Position numbers and translations under genes: made by a program
Part shown: positions 40,756 to 47,796 of the stretch, in pieces
How the letters are laid out: each line of letters starts with the position of its first letter
How positions within the stretch are numbered: position 1 is the first letter of the stretch
Assembly: GCA_019912315.1 (NCBI GenBank)
Contig: JAIOJA010000006.1
Span: 1-64,000, forward strand
Source of the DNA: Planctomycetota bacterium
Lineage (GTDB): Bacteria > Planctomycetota > UBA8742 > UBA2392
Direction of reading: 5' to 3'
DNA: 64,000 nt
Notes under the pieces: generated by a model
What the model was told of the DNA's origin: nothing
Database searches by the model: none
The model's input: the letters and a program-made list of their open reading frames with translations, nothing else

Positions 40756-43059
40756 ATGGTCTCACGCCAAGGCGCGAAGACGCAAAGAACTGCAAACCGC
40801 AAAAGACTCTTGGCGCCTTGGCGTCTTGGCGTGAGCCTGCTTTTGCTCTGCCTGGCCATGACGTCAGTGCTCAATAGCCAGAATGAACCGGCCGAGGAAT
40901 ACCGTCCGCCGCGGAAATTCACGTTCGGCCTGTTTGGCGTAGCGATGCGTGAGGACCTGACCGTCTACCAGGGCGGCGCGCGGGATGCTGACGGCAACAT
41001 CGTCATCAAGGAAAAGGACCAGCTGCTCAAGTGGAACGGCACGGAGCTCAAGACCCTCGACGACTTCTGCCGCAGCCTGTACGCGACCAAGCCGGGCGAC
41101 ATTGTCGAAGTGGAGATCGCCACGCCGGGCGACGGCGAGAAACGCCTCGTACACACAGCAAAGGTCAAACTCGGCGACCCGCGCGAGAACTACAAGGAAC
41201 TCTACACCCACCTGGACAAACGCAAACGCACCTACGACTGGCGCGACAACGAGGCCGTCACCAAGGGCGGGCCTCTGCGCGAAAAGCTCTGGCCCCACAT
41301 CCAGAAGCACAAGCTCGAACGCCCCTGGGACAATCTGATCGCCGCCCACGAACGCGAGCTGGACCTGTGGGACAGCTACGAAAATCTGAGCAGCACCGAC
41401 TTGCTACTCAGCGACCCGCTAAGCGCTCACCAATGGCTCAGAGATGTTGGGAACGTGTTTGCGGGGTCGATCGGTGTGGACATCGCTTCACCGACAATTC
41501 GGTTGCTTGACGGAAAAGAGTCGGACTGGAACGAGCCCGAGCTTCCGGACTTAAACGAAGACGACCCCGAGTCTTGGCGAGACCGGGCCGATGCGATAAT
41601 CGAATTGATTCAAGTTCTAGACATGTCGGCTGCTTGGGATCGAGTTTCAAGAGACGTTGCGGCATTCGAATTTCACTGGCGGGGTGATCCCGAATTCTCG
41701 TCCTCGACTTCTGTTGTCGACACGATGCGCAATCTCAACATTGGTGCAGCAAAGAGATTGGTGTACCTAAAGACAGTCCTGGATGAGTTGCGCACGATGG
41801 CGGAGACTTTCTGGGAACTGCACGAAGGCGGCAAGGGGATCAAGAGCATCTATACACAACAGGAGATGGCTGACTTTGTCGACGGCAAGGCAATCTGCTT
41901 TGCGAGCAGTTACGGTCCTATCGCTGTGGGTGGAACCGGCAAGAACACGTGGCGCGGAGGTGTCATTGAATCAGGCCACAAGTCCCCAAGAATCATCATC
42001 GACTTGGGTGGGGATGATGAGTACGTGGACTGCGCCTCCACTGGCAAGTTCCAAATGTTCGGAATCGTGTTGGACCTCACGGGTAACGACCACTACCGCA
42101 GCACGGGCAAGTGGGGTGTGGCTTGCGGGATACTGGGCACGGCGATCATTGACGACCATGAAGGCGATGACACATACGAGTGTGGCGATTGGGGTATTGG
42201 CGCGGCGTTCGGCGGCATCGGTCTGCTGATCGACCGCAAGGGGAACGATCGCTATCTCGGCGGCTCGAACTCGATTGGCTGCGCGGCCTATGGCGTCGGC
42301 GGCGTGATCGATCTTGAAGGCAACGATCTCTACGACTCCCACGTCTACAGTGTCGGCTGCGGGCAGCCGGGCGGGGTTGGGTTTGTGCTGGACCACTCCG
42401 GCGACGACCGCTACCGCTGCACGGGCAAGGAGCCGAGCCCTTACGGCACGGTAGGCGAGTGGTTCGGCGGCGGCATCGGTTGCGGTTTTGGCTGGCGCAC
42501 GCTGGCCTGCGGCGGCATCGGCCTGGTTGTCGATGTAACGGGCAACGACATCTACGACGCCGGCGAGTTCGGGCTGGCCTGCGGCTACTTCATGGGCGTC
42601 GGGGCCGTGCGCGACATGGACGGCGACGACATCTACCACAGCAGCCGCTACGGGCTCGCGGCGGCGGCCCACGCGGCCGTCGGCGTGTTCATGGATGACA
42701 AGGGCGACGACGTTTACGAAGGCAAGACGGCGGCGAGCATCGGCGGCACCTGGGACATCGTGACCGGCTACTTCTACGACGGCGCCGGTGACGACGTATA
42801 TCGCTGCGACGGGCTCGGGCTGGGCGCCTGCGCGCAAAACGGCTTCGGCATCTTCTGGGACGCCGGCGGCAGCGACTACTATCGCGGCGGCGGCGGCACA
42901 CTCGGCCACGCGGGCAAGGCCGAGTACGCCGGCGGGAGACTAGCCAAAAACTTCGGCATCTTCATCGATTCAGGCGGCGGCGAAGACACTTACCCCCGCA
43001 AGCAAAAGAACGGCGCCGAAGTGCTCACAGGCGAGTACGGGCTGTTTCTCGACGAGTAG
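40756..43059 (+). CDS. Secreted protein with PDZ-like domain and Gly-Asp-Asp-x-Tyr solenoid
   Basis: The 767-aa product has an atypical signal peptide (charged residues 1-24, hydrophobic LGVSLLLLCLAMTSVL). A PDZ-like domain follows (about 52-135, KDQLLKWNGTELKTLDDFCR), then a helical middle region. From about residue 405 to the end there are roughly a dozen 22-27-residue repeats with the pattern GVGxVxDxxGDDxY, for example GLLIDRKGNDRYLGG and GVFMDDKGDDVYEG. They suggest a beta-solenoid with regularly placed acidic turns. CAGGAG precedes the ATG. Codons 3-27 are encoded by a palindromic repeat (40761-40835). Base composition in 41370-42130 is less GC-rich than the flanks. Function unknown. 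Confidence 0.83.
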   Translation: MVSRQGAKTQRTANRKRLLAPWRLGVSLLLLCLAMTSVLNSQNEPAEEYRPPRKFTFGLFGVAMREDLTVYQGGARDADGNIVIKEKDQLLKWNGTELKTLDDFCRSLYATKPGDIVEVEIATPGDGEKRLVHTAKVKLGDPRENYKELYTHLDKRKRTYDWRDNEAVTKGGPLREKLWPHIQKHKLERPWDNLIAAHERELDLWDSYENLSSTDLLLSDPLSAHQWLRDVGNVFAGSIGVDIASPTIRLLDGKESDWNEPELPDLNEDDPESWRDRADAIIELIQVLDMSAAWDRVSRDVAAFEFHWRGDPEFSSSTSVVDTMRNLNIGAAKRLVYLKTVLDELRTMAETFWELHEGGKGIKSIYTQQEMADFVDGKAICFASSYGPIAVGGTGKNTWRGGVIESGHKSPRIIIDLGGDDEYVDCASTGKFQMFGIVLDLTGNDHYRSTGKWGVACGILGTAIIDDHEGDDTYECGDWGIGAAFGGIGLLIDRKGNDRYLGGSNSIGCAAYGVGGVIDLEGNDLYDSHVYSVGCGQPGGVGFVLDHSGDDRYRCTGKEPSPYGTVGEWFGGGIGCGFGWRTLACGGIGLVVDVTGNDIYDAGEFGLACGYFMGVGAVRDMDGDDIYHSSRYGLAAAAHAAVGVFMDDKGDDVYEGKTAASIGGTWDIVTGYFYDGAGDDVYRCDGLGLGACAQNGFGIFWDAGGSDYYRGGGGTLGHAGKAEYAGGRLAKNFGIFIDSGGGEDTYPRKQKNGAEVLTGEYGLFLDE
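40761..40835. repeat. Palindrome built of inverted 8-bp units inside a signal-peptide coding region
   Basis: The left arm has three consecutive octamers, ACGCCAAG, GCGCGAAG and ACGCAAAG (40764-40787, pattern RCGCNAAG). The right arm has three in reverse complement, CTTGGCGC, CTTGGCGT and CTTGGCGT (40809-40832). CTC and GAG extend the palindrome on the outside, with a 21-bp spacer between the arms. The element is in frame and encodes most of the positively charged N-region of the downstream secreted protein. Confidence 0.85.
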
Positions 43060-43062
43060 TGC

Positions 43063-43350
43063 TCAGGTGCGCGTCGTCCAGATACCGGGATGGCGCGACG
43101 TATGAATGACGCCGACCACGACAACCTAGTCGTCGTCGAGCAGATATCCAATGTGGTAGGGAAACTTGGCCATCCGCACGCGCGGCAGCCCATCTTCATC
43201 GGCGGCGTAGACTGCGGGCTCTTTCAGGATTCGTTCCAGGCTGCCGTCGAAGTCACTTTGAAACCGCAACTCAAGCTCCGGGAGCTTGCGCCTGTACCAC
43301 TTGCAGATATCGGCAAGGTCTTCGACCGCCTCCGGCAAAATCAGAGGCAT
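43063..43350 (-). pseudogene. RelE/ParE-type toxin gene with premature amber stop
   Basis: The reading frame starts MPLILPEAVEDLADICKWYR and continues with the ParE-like SLERILKEPAVYAADEDGLP and RVRMAKFPYHIGYLLDDD. A TAG codon (43126-43128) stops it after 74 aa. The same frame carries on with VVVVGVIHTSRHPGIWTTRT and a natural TGA at 43063-43065, which is the usual C-terminal strand and HxxRxPxxW motif of ParE toxins. The intact protein would have 95 aa. The toxin has therefore probably been inactivated by one nonsense change. The start lies 8 bp after the antitoxin stop. Readthrough or a sequencing error are alternatives. Confidence 0.8.
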
Positions 43351-43358
43351 GCTTGTCA

Positions 43359-43577
43359 CTACTCCCACCCAAGCTTCTTGCGAGCTTGCTCCCAGGGAAT
43401 GGCAGTGGACGGGTTCTCGCGATAGGCGGCTACGCGGCGACGCAACTCGTCAATGTCCGGGCCTGGGACTGCGTCTTCCGCACCTTCGTTCACGAGACTC
43501 TGGTAGATCTCGTCGATCAGACGCACACGGTCTTCGGGTGACAGGCTCAAGTAGAGTTTTGGGTCGATGGTGTGCAT
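43359..43577 (-). CDS. Addiction-module antitoxin-like protein (TIGR02574 type)
   Basis: The 72-aa product has the pattern of the putative addiction module component family: LSLSPEDRVRLIDEIYQSL at the start, DELRRRVAAYRENPSTAIPW in the middle and an end WEQARKKLG. Such small helical proteins neutralise RelE/ParE-like toxins and repress their own operon. It lies immediately upstream of the truncated toxin gene on the same strand. The gene itself is intact. Confidence 0.85.
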   Translation of the reverse strand: MHTIDPKLYLSLSPEDRVRLIDEIYQSLVNEGAEDAVPGPDIDELRRRVAAYRENPSTAIPWEQARKKLGWE

Positions 43578-43714
43578 GCCGACCCATTAAACCACGCCGC
43601 CAAGGGAATTGCACCATACGAACCGCGCCACCACTCTAAGTGCTTGTTGCGCACGTGACGGGAAGGTTGTAATCAAACGCCTGCTTCCCCCACTCATGGT
43701 AGGCCGGGAGAGCC

Positions 43715-44008
43715 ATGCCTAAGTCCATCACAGCGAAGATTGTCGAATGCCGCACCCCGCGCGGTCGAACTTTGCGCATGGAGCGCTGGTACTACGACAA
43801 CGTGCGCAACGCGCTGCTGGAAATCCTGCCCGAGCCCGGCGTTCATGCCGAAGTGTTTGAGCTGCAAAAGCGAGTCTACCAGGCCCTGGACGTCGTGACA
43901 CGCGACAGCCTCGATTCGCTGAGCTGGCTGGTGGCATGGGTCAGCCTGGATTTGCAGCAAGAAGGCGTGCTCTCCCGCGACGCCGGTTTCATCACACGCG
44001 TGGCCTGA
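43715..44008 (+). CDS. Small protein of unknown function
   Basis: The 97-aa product has no signal or membrane helix. It contains a winged-helix-like arrangement: RWYYDNVRNALLEILPEPGV, VHAEVFELQKRVYQAL, LSWLVAWVSLDLQQEGVLSR. The last segment resembles the recognition helix and wing of small DUF6958-like proteins, but that link is tentative. GGGAGAG lies upstream of the ATG. It precedes queA by 41 bp on the same strand. Confidence 0.72.
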   Translation: MPKSITAKIVECRTPRGRTLRMERWYYDNVRNALLEILPEPGVHAEVFELQKRVYQALDVVTRDSLDSLSWLVAWVSLDLQQEGVLSRDAGFITRVA

Positions 44009-44049
44009 TACCTACTGGCCGAGGCTGAGCCGCGGGCCATAATCCCGCC

Positions 44050-45114
44050 ATGCGCAGCGATACCTTCAACTTTGAAATTCCACCGCAGCTGATTGCGCAG
44101 GAGCCCGCCGAGAAGCGCGACGAGAGCCGACTGCTGGTGGCACGGCGCGGCGCCGGCACGATTGAACATCACGTCTTCCGCGAGTTGCCGGAACTCTTGA
44201 ACCCGAACGATCTGCTCGTGCTCAACAACACGCGAGTCAAGCCGTGCCGCCTTCACTGCAAGCGCGAGGGCACTGGCGGGCACGTCGAGTTGTTTCTGCT
44301 GCGGCGTCTGGGCGGTGGCGGCGGCGCGACTTTGTACGAAGCCCTAACGGGCTCCTGGCGCAACATGCCGGACAACGCCCGCGTCGAGCTGCCCTTCGGC
44401 GGCGGATTCGCGACGCTGCTCAGCAAGGATGATCACGGACACTGGACCGTACGTCTGGATATGGAAGGCGACGTGGCCGAGGATTATGTCCAGCGCGCGG
44501 CCAAGATGCCCCTTCCGCCGTACATCAAGCGCGACAAGCTGGAAGACCGCTACATCGACCTGGACCGCGACCGCTACCAGACCATCTACGCCGCGCGCGA
44601 CGGCGCGGTGGCAGCGCCCACGGCCGGTCTGCATTTCACGCCACAGGTGTTCGAGGCGCTCAGCAAACGCAACATCGACCGCGAGTATCTGACGCTGCAC
44701 GTTGGGCCGGGGACGTTCCGCCCGCTGAAGACGGAGTTTCTGCAAGATCACCCCATGCACAGCGAAGAGTTCGACGTGCCGAAAGAGCTTTGTGATGCAA
44801 TCGCAGAAACCCGCCGCGAGGGCGGGCGCGTAGTTGTAGTCGGCTCAACCAGTTGCCGGACGCTTGAGACCGTCAGTGACGAGCAAGGGCTGATCCGCCC
44901 GGGGCACGGCGCCACGGAGCTGTTCATCTACCCGCCATACAGGTTCCGGTGCACCGACGCGATCCTGACCAATTTCCATCTGCCGAACAGCACGCTGATC
45001 TTTCTGGTGGCGGCCTGGCTGGGTGTAGAGTTGACACGTCAAGCCTACATGGAAGCCATCAAGGAAGAATACCGCTTCTTCAGCTACGGCGACGCGATGC
45101 TTTGCCTGCCCTGA
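44050..45114 (+). CDS. queA: S-adenosylmethionine:tRNA ribosyltransferase-isomerase
   Basis: QueA transfers the ribosyl part of SAM to 7-aminomethyl-7-deazaguanine in tRNA, forming epoxyqueuosine. The 354-aa length is typical. Family motifs include FNFEIPPQLIAQEPAEKRDE at the N-terminus, LLVLNNTRVKPCRL, MPLPPYIKR, APTAGLHFT and LHVGPGTFRP, and near the end TNFHLPNSTLIFLVAAWLG and FFSYGDAMLC. No Shine-Dalgarno sequence is obvious before the ATG, as with several other genes here. tgt and other queuosine genes are not nearby. Confidence 0.97.
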   Translation: MRSDTFNFEIPPQLIAQEPAEKRDESRLLVARRGAGTIEHHVFRELPELLNPNDLLVLNNTRVKPCRLHCKREGTGGHVELFLLRRLGGGGGATLYEALTGSWRNMPDNARVELPFGGGFATLLSKDDHGHWTVRLDMEGDVAEDYVQRAAKMPLPPYIKRDKLEDRYIDLDRDRYQTIYAARDGAVAAPTAGLHFTPQVFEALSKRNIDREYLTLHVGPGTFRPLKTEFLQDHPMHSEEFDVPKELCDAIAETRREGGRVVVVGSTSCRTLETVSDEQGLIRPGHGATELFIYPPYRFRCTDAILTNFHLPNSTLIFLVAAWLGVELTRQAYMEAIKEEYRFFSYGDAMLCLP

Positions 45115-45133
45115 ACCTGCCCAAGGGTTTGCC

Positions 45134-45367
45134 CTAGTCGCCCCAGCTTGTTGGGCTGTTGGCGCCATCACGCGGTTTCGCGTCATGCGGTGGCTCGTCC
45201 GGGTCGATCCCTCGGCTTCGCAGCCATCTGTCACGCATGAATCGACGACGCAGTCCTATGGCCAAGGCACAAAACACCGCCCCGAAGAATCCAACGAATG
45301 CCAGATACTCCAGCAACCCCGGTCGCCGGTCTCCAATCCATACATCCAGTCTTAGCCAATCCCACAT
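45134..45367 (-). CDS. Small membrane protein, function unknown
   Basis: The 77-aa product has one membrane helix (EYLAFVGFFGAVFCALAIGL) and a basic then hydrophilic C-terminus (RRRFMRDRWLRSRG). It lies 12 bp after another small membrane protein gene and ends facing queA. No family recognised. Support comes from the tight spacing in a row of three similar small genes. Confidence 0.6.
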   Translation of the reverse strand: MWDWLRLDVWIGDRRPGLLEYLAFVGFFGAVFCALAIGLRRRFMRDRWLRSRGIDPDEPPHDAKPRDGANSPTSWGD

Positions 45368-45379
45368 GCGACCATCCGG

Positions 45380-45631
45380 CTAACTGACAATCTCTTCGTC
45401 ATCAAGGTAGCTTGCCGGCTTCGGAGGCGGCGCGAGCCCGCTGTCATCCGGGTGCAGCTTCTCAAGTTTCTCGTTCATCTTCTTGAGTTCAAGATAGCAC
45501 CGATGCGCCCAGCGCTGCGCGGCGTAGGCGCTGACACAGGCAAGTATGCCAAAGCCGCCGAGCACGAATGCCACAAGCAACTGATTGGGAAGGCCAAGAA
45601 ATGTCGGGTTATCCTGCAGCAAAAAGTTCAT
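45380..45631 (-). CDS. Small membrane protein, function unknown
   Basis: The 83-aa product has one membrane helix (LVAFVLGGFGILACVSAYAA), then an amphipathic stretch (HRCYLELKKMNEKLEKLHPD) that could form a short coiled coil, and a Pro-rich tail. It is the middle of three small membrane-protein genes downstream of kbl. No family recognised. Confidence 0.65.
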   Translation of the reverse strand: MNFLLQDNPTFLGLPNQLLVAFVLGGFGILACVSAYAAQRWAHRCYLELKKMNEKLEKLHPDDSGLAPPPKPASYLDDEEIVS

Positions 45632-45640
45632 GCGCTGATT

Positions 45641-45802
45641 CTAGCTTGCCGGCGGCGGCCGGTCGTGGGGCTGCGCGGGCTTCGAGACCGAGGGCAAGAC
45701 CACCACTAACACCACGACAAGCGTGACAACAAAGCCCAGCCCGACGACACCGAGTCCGATGATCTCCCACAGCCCCAGGTTGATGAACGCGAACATCCGC
45801 AT
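45641..45802 (-). CDS. 53-aa small membrane protein
   Basis: The product begins MRMFAFINLGLWEIIGLGVV and continues as one long hydrophobic helix, then a Pro-rich hydrophilic tail (SKPAQPHDRPPPAS). The ATG at 45802 lies four bases after the kbl stop, so it is probably translated by coupling. Reading frame, hydrophobic pattern and the two similar genes immediately downstream support it. No family recognised. Confidence 0.6.
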   Translation of the reverse strand: MRMFAFINLGLWEIIGLGVVGLGFVVTLVVVLVVVLPSVSKPAQPHDRPPPAS

Positions 45803-45806
45803 ACCC

Positions 45807-47000
45807 TTAGATCAGGCCAAGCTCATTGCCGCACTTCTTGAAGATATCCAGCGCTTCCTGCAGGTCGTCCTGGCTGTGGCTGGCGCTGACGATTGTGCGC
45901 ACGCGGCTGAGCGCTTCCGGCACCATGGGGAAGTAAATTCCCTGAGCGTAGACGCCGTCGCGCAGCAGGATCTCGCTGAGTTTCGCGGCCTTGGCGCCGT
46001 CGCCGACAATCACCGGCGTTACGGGCGTGACACTGTTGCCGGTGTTGAAGCCGAGGTCTTTCAAACCCTGCTTGAAGAACTTGGTGTTCTCCCACAGTTT
46101 CGCGTGATGCTGCGGCTCGTCTTCCAGCACGTCCACGCAGGCGCTGACCGCGGCCACCACGGCCGGCGGCGCTGACGCGCTGAAGAGAAACGGCCGGGCC
46201 TTGGCTATCAAATATTCTTTCACGACTTTGGGCCCCGCGAAGTAGCCCCCCACCACCGGGATCGCTTTGCTGAGCGTGCCGACGGTCAAATCCCAGCGGT
46301 CGTGTACGCCCTGATCATGAACCGTACCGCGACCCTTTTCACCGAGTACGCCGGTCGCGTGGGCATCGTCCACCATGCTGATGGCGTCATACTTCTCGCA
46401 GACCTCGACGCAGGCCCTTAAATCGGCGACGTCGCCGTCCATGCTGAACACGCCGTCGGTGACGACAAGAATCTTGCCGGTGATGCCCTTGGCTTCGCGA
46501 GCGTCTTTCAGCAATTCTTCGAGGTGGTTGTAGTCTTTGTGCCGGTAGATCGCCTTGCTGGCCTTGCTGAGGCGCACGCCGTCGATGATGCTGGCGTGGT
46601 TGAGCTCGTCGCTGATGACGTGGTCGCCGGCGACGGCCAGTGTGCTGACCACGCCGACGTTGGCCGTGAAGCCGCTTTGAAACAGCAGCGCGCTTTCGAC
46701 TTTCTTGAACTTGGCGATCTTCTCTTCGCACTCGACGTGCAGGTCCATCGTGCCGCTGATGGGACGCACCGCGCCGGAGCCTACGCCGTACTTGTCGATG
46801 GCTTTCTTCGCGGCTTCCACGACTTTGGGGTGCGTGCTCAAGCCCAGGTAGCTGTTGTTGGAAAGCTGGATGACCTGCTTGCCATCAATGGTCACGCGCG
46901 CGCCCACAGCCGAGGAATGCACCTTCGGCATATGAAACAGGCTGCGTTCCTTGAGCCCATTGATTTCGTTGGTGCACCATTCAATCAGGTTATGAGCCAC
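45807..47000 (-). CDS. kbl: Glycine C-acetyltransferase (2-amino-3-ketobutyrate CoA ligase)
   Basis: The 397-aa product is a PLP enzyme of the alpha-oxoamine synthase family that joins glycine and acetyl-CoA or runs the reverse step of threonine breakdown. The PLP lysine is Lys245 in VGTLSKAIPVVGGY. Other motifs are NNSYLGLSTHPKV, GSGAVRPISGTMDLHVECEE, DELNHASIIDG, TDGVFSMDGD and DDAHATGVLG. The related enzyme BioF (KAPA synthase) cannot be fully excluded, but the family pattern fits KBL better and no biotin genes are near. No threonine dehydrogenase gene is adjacent. Three tiny membrane-protein genes follow directly. Confidence 0.88.
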   Translation of the reverse strand: MAHNLIEWCTNEINGLKERSLFHMPKVHSSAVGARVTIDGKQVIQLSNNSYLGLSTHPKVVEAAKKAIDKYGVGSGAVRPISGTMDLHVECEEKIAKFKKVESALLFQSGFTANVGVVSTLAVAGDHVISDELNHASIIDGVRLSKASKAIYRHKDYNHLEELLKDAREAKGITGKILVVTDGVFSMDGDVADLRACVEVCEKYDAISMVDDAHATGVLGEKGRGTVHDQGVHDRWDLTVGTLSKAIPVVGGYFAGPKVVKEYLIAKARPFLFSASAPPAVVAAVSACVDVLEDEPQHHAKLWENTKFFKQGLKDLGFNTGNSVTPVTPVIVGDGAKAAKLSEILLRDGVYAQGIYFPMVPEALSRVRTIVSASHSQDDLQEALDIFKKCGNELGLI

Positions 47001-47112
47001 AGCAATCTCCAGTCAGTAAGCGAGCGTGTTTTAGGGTGTGCGGGTGTTCACGCGCAACCGTTAATCGGCGGTGTCTGGCGAATCTCAACCCGTGGTGACC
47101 ACGTACAGCAAG

Positions 47113-47770
47113 AAGGCCCCGCAGGGGCCGAAAGACCTTAGCCCGGTCCGTAAGGGCCGGATCCGTGAATACCCGAAGACCCAAGGCCCGTTAGGGCCGA
47201 CAGATCCCGATCACAGAAGATCTGATTCATGGAATGGCATGTTGTTGTGCTTCAAGAACTCCTTCAACTCATCCACAAACCCGCGCTCTGCATGATGGGA
47301 TTCCTGGTTCTCGATGTACTTCACCGTTTCGTCGTAACGGTTGTCACTGACGCTGAACGCGGCGTAACCCTCCTGCCAGGCAAACTTGTCTTTGAAGTCT
47401 GGCTGTTCGTTGATCCAGCGCGACGAGTTGGACTTCAGTTTGTTGATCGTCTCCGAGATCGTGATCGTCGGTGGCAATTGAACGAACAGATGAACGTGGT
47501 CCGCCACGCCGCCGACTTGAATCGCTGTACCCTTCAGGTTGCGCACGATGCCGCCGAGGTAAGCGTGCATGCGCGTATCCCAATCGCCCTTCATCAGCGG
47601 GATACGGTCCTTGGTCGAATACACGATGTGATAGAGCAGGCGGGTGAAGGTATGGGCCATTGCGTCACCCTTCGGTTCTGTCGGCCCTCACGGGCCTTTT
47701 GGTCATCGTGACAGGCTACCCAGCCCTTACGGGGCCGGGCTACGGTCTTACGGCCTCTTCGAGGCCTGAG
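47113..47770. mobile_element. IS200-like element with long hairpin-bearing inverted repeats
   Basis: A Y1-transposase gene is bracketed by two related segments of about 90 bp in inverse orientation (47113-47203 and 47680-47770). Each can form three hairpins: left at 47115-47129, 47143-47160 and 47185-47198, and right at 47683-47696, 47723-47740 and 47752-47766. Shared stretches include TAGCCCGG, CGTAAGGGC and AGGGCCGACAG. Loops GTAA/TTAC and GTTA/TCAC mirror each other. Paired inverted hairpin repeats resemble REP doublets associated with RAYT transposases rather than the ends of classical IS200. It sits between kbl and gltX. Confidence 0.8.
47211..47660 (-). CDS. tnpA: IS200/REP-associated Y1 tyrosine transposase
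   Basis: The 149-aa protein is a single-strand DNA transposase of the HUH type. It has the metal-binding HVHLF motif at residues 56-60 (VADHVHLFVQLPP), N-terminal LLYHIVYSTKDR, RMHAYLGGIVRNLKG, INKLKSNSSRWINEQ and a catalytic-tyrosine segment YDETVKYIENQESHH. The length and all motifs are intact, so it may be active. AAGGGT lies upstream of the ATG. No tnpB is present. The flanking hairpin repeats form its likely substrate. Confidence 0.93.
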   Translation of the reverse strand: MAHTFTRLLYHIVYSTKDRIPLMKGDWDTRMHAYLGGIVRNLKGTAIQVGGVADHVHLFVQLPPTITISETINKLKSNSSRWINEQPDFKDKFAWQEGYAAFSVSDNRYDETVKYIENQESHHAERGFVDELKEFLKHNNMPFHESDLL

Positions 47771-47796
47771 TCTTTCGTTCCGGTACATGGACTGGG

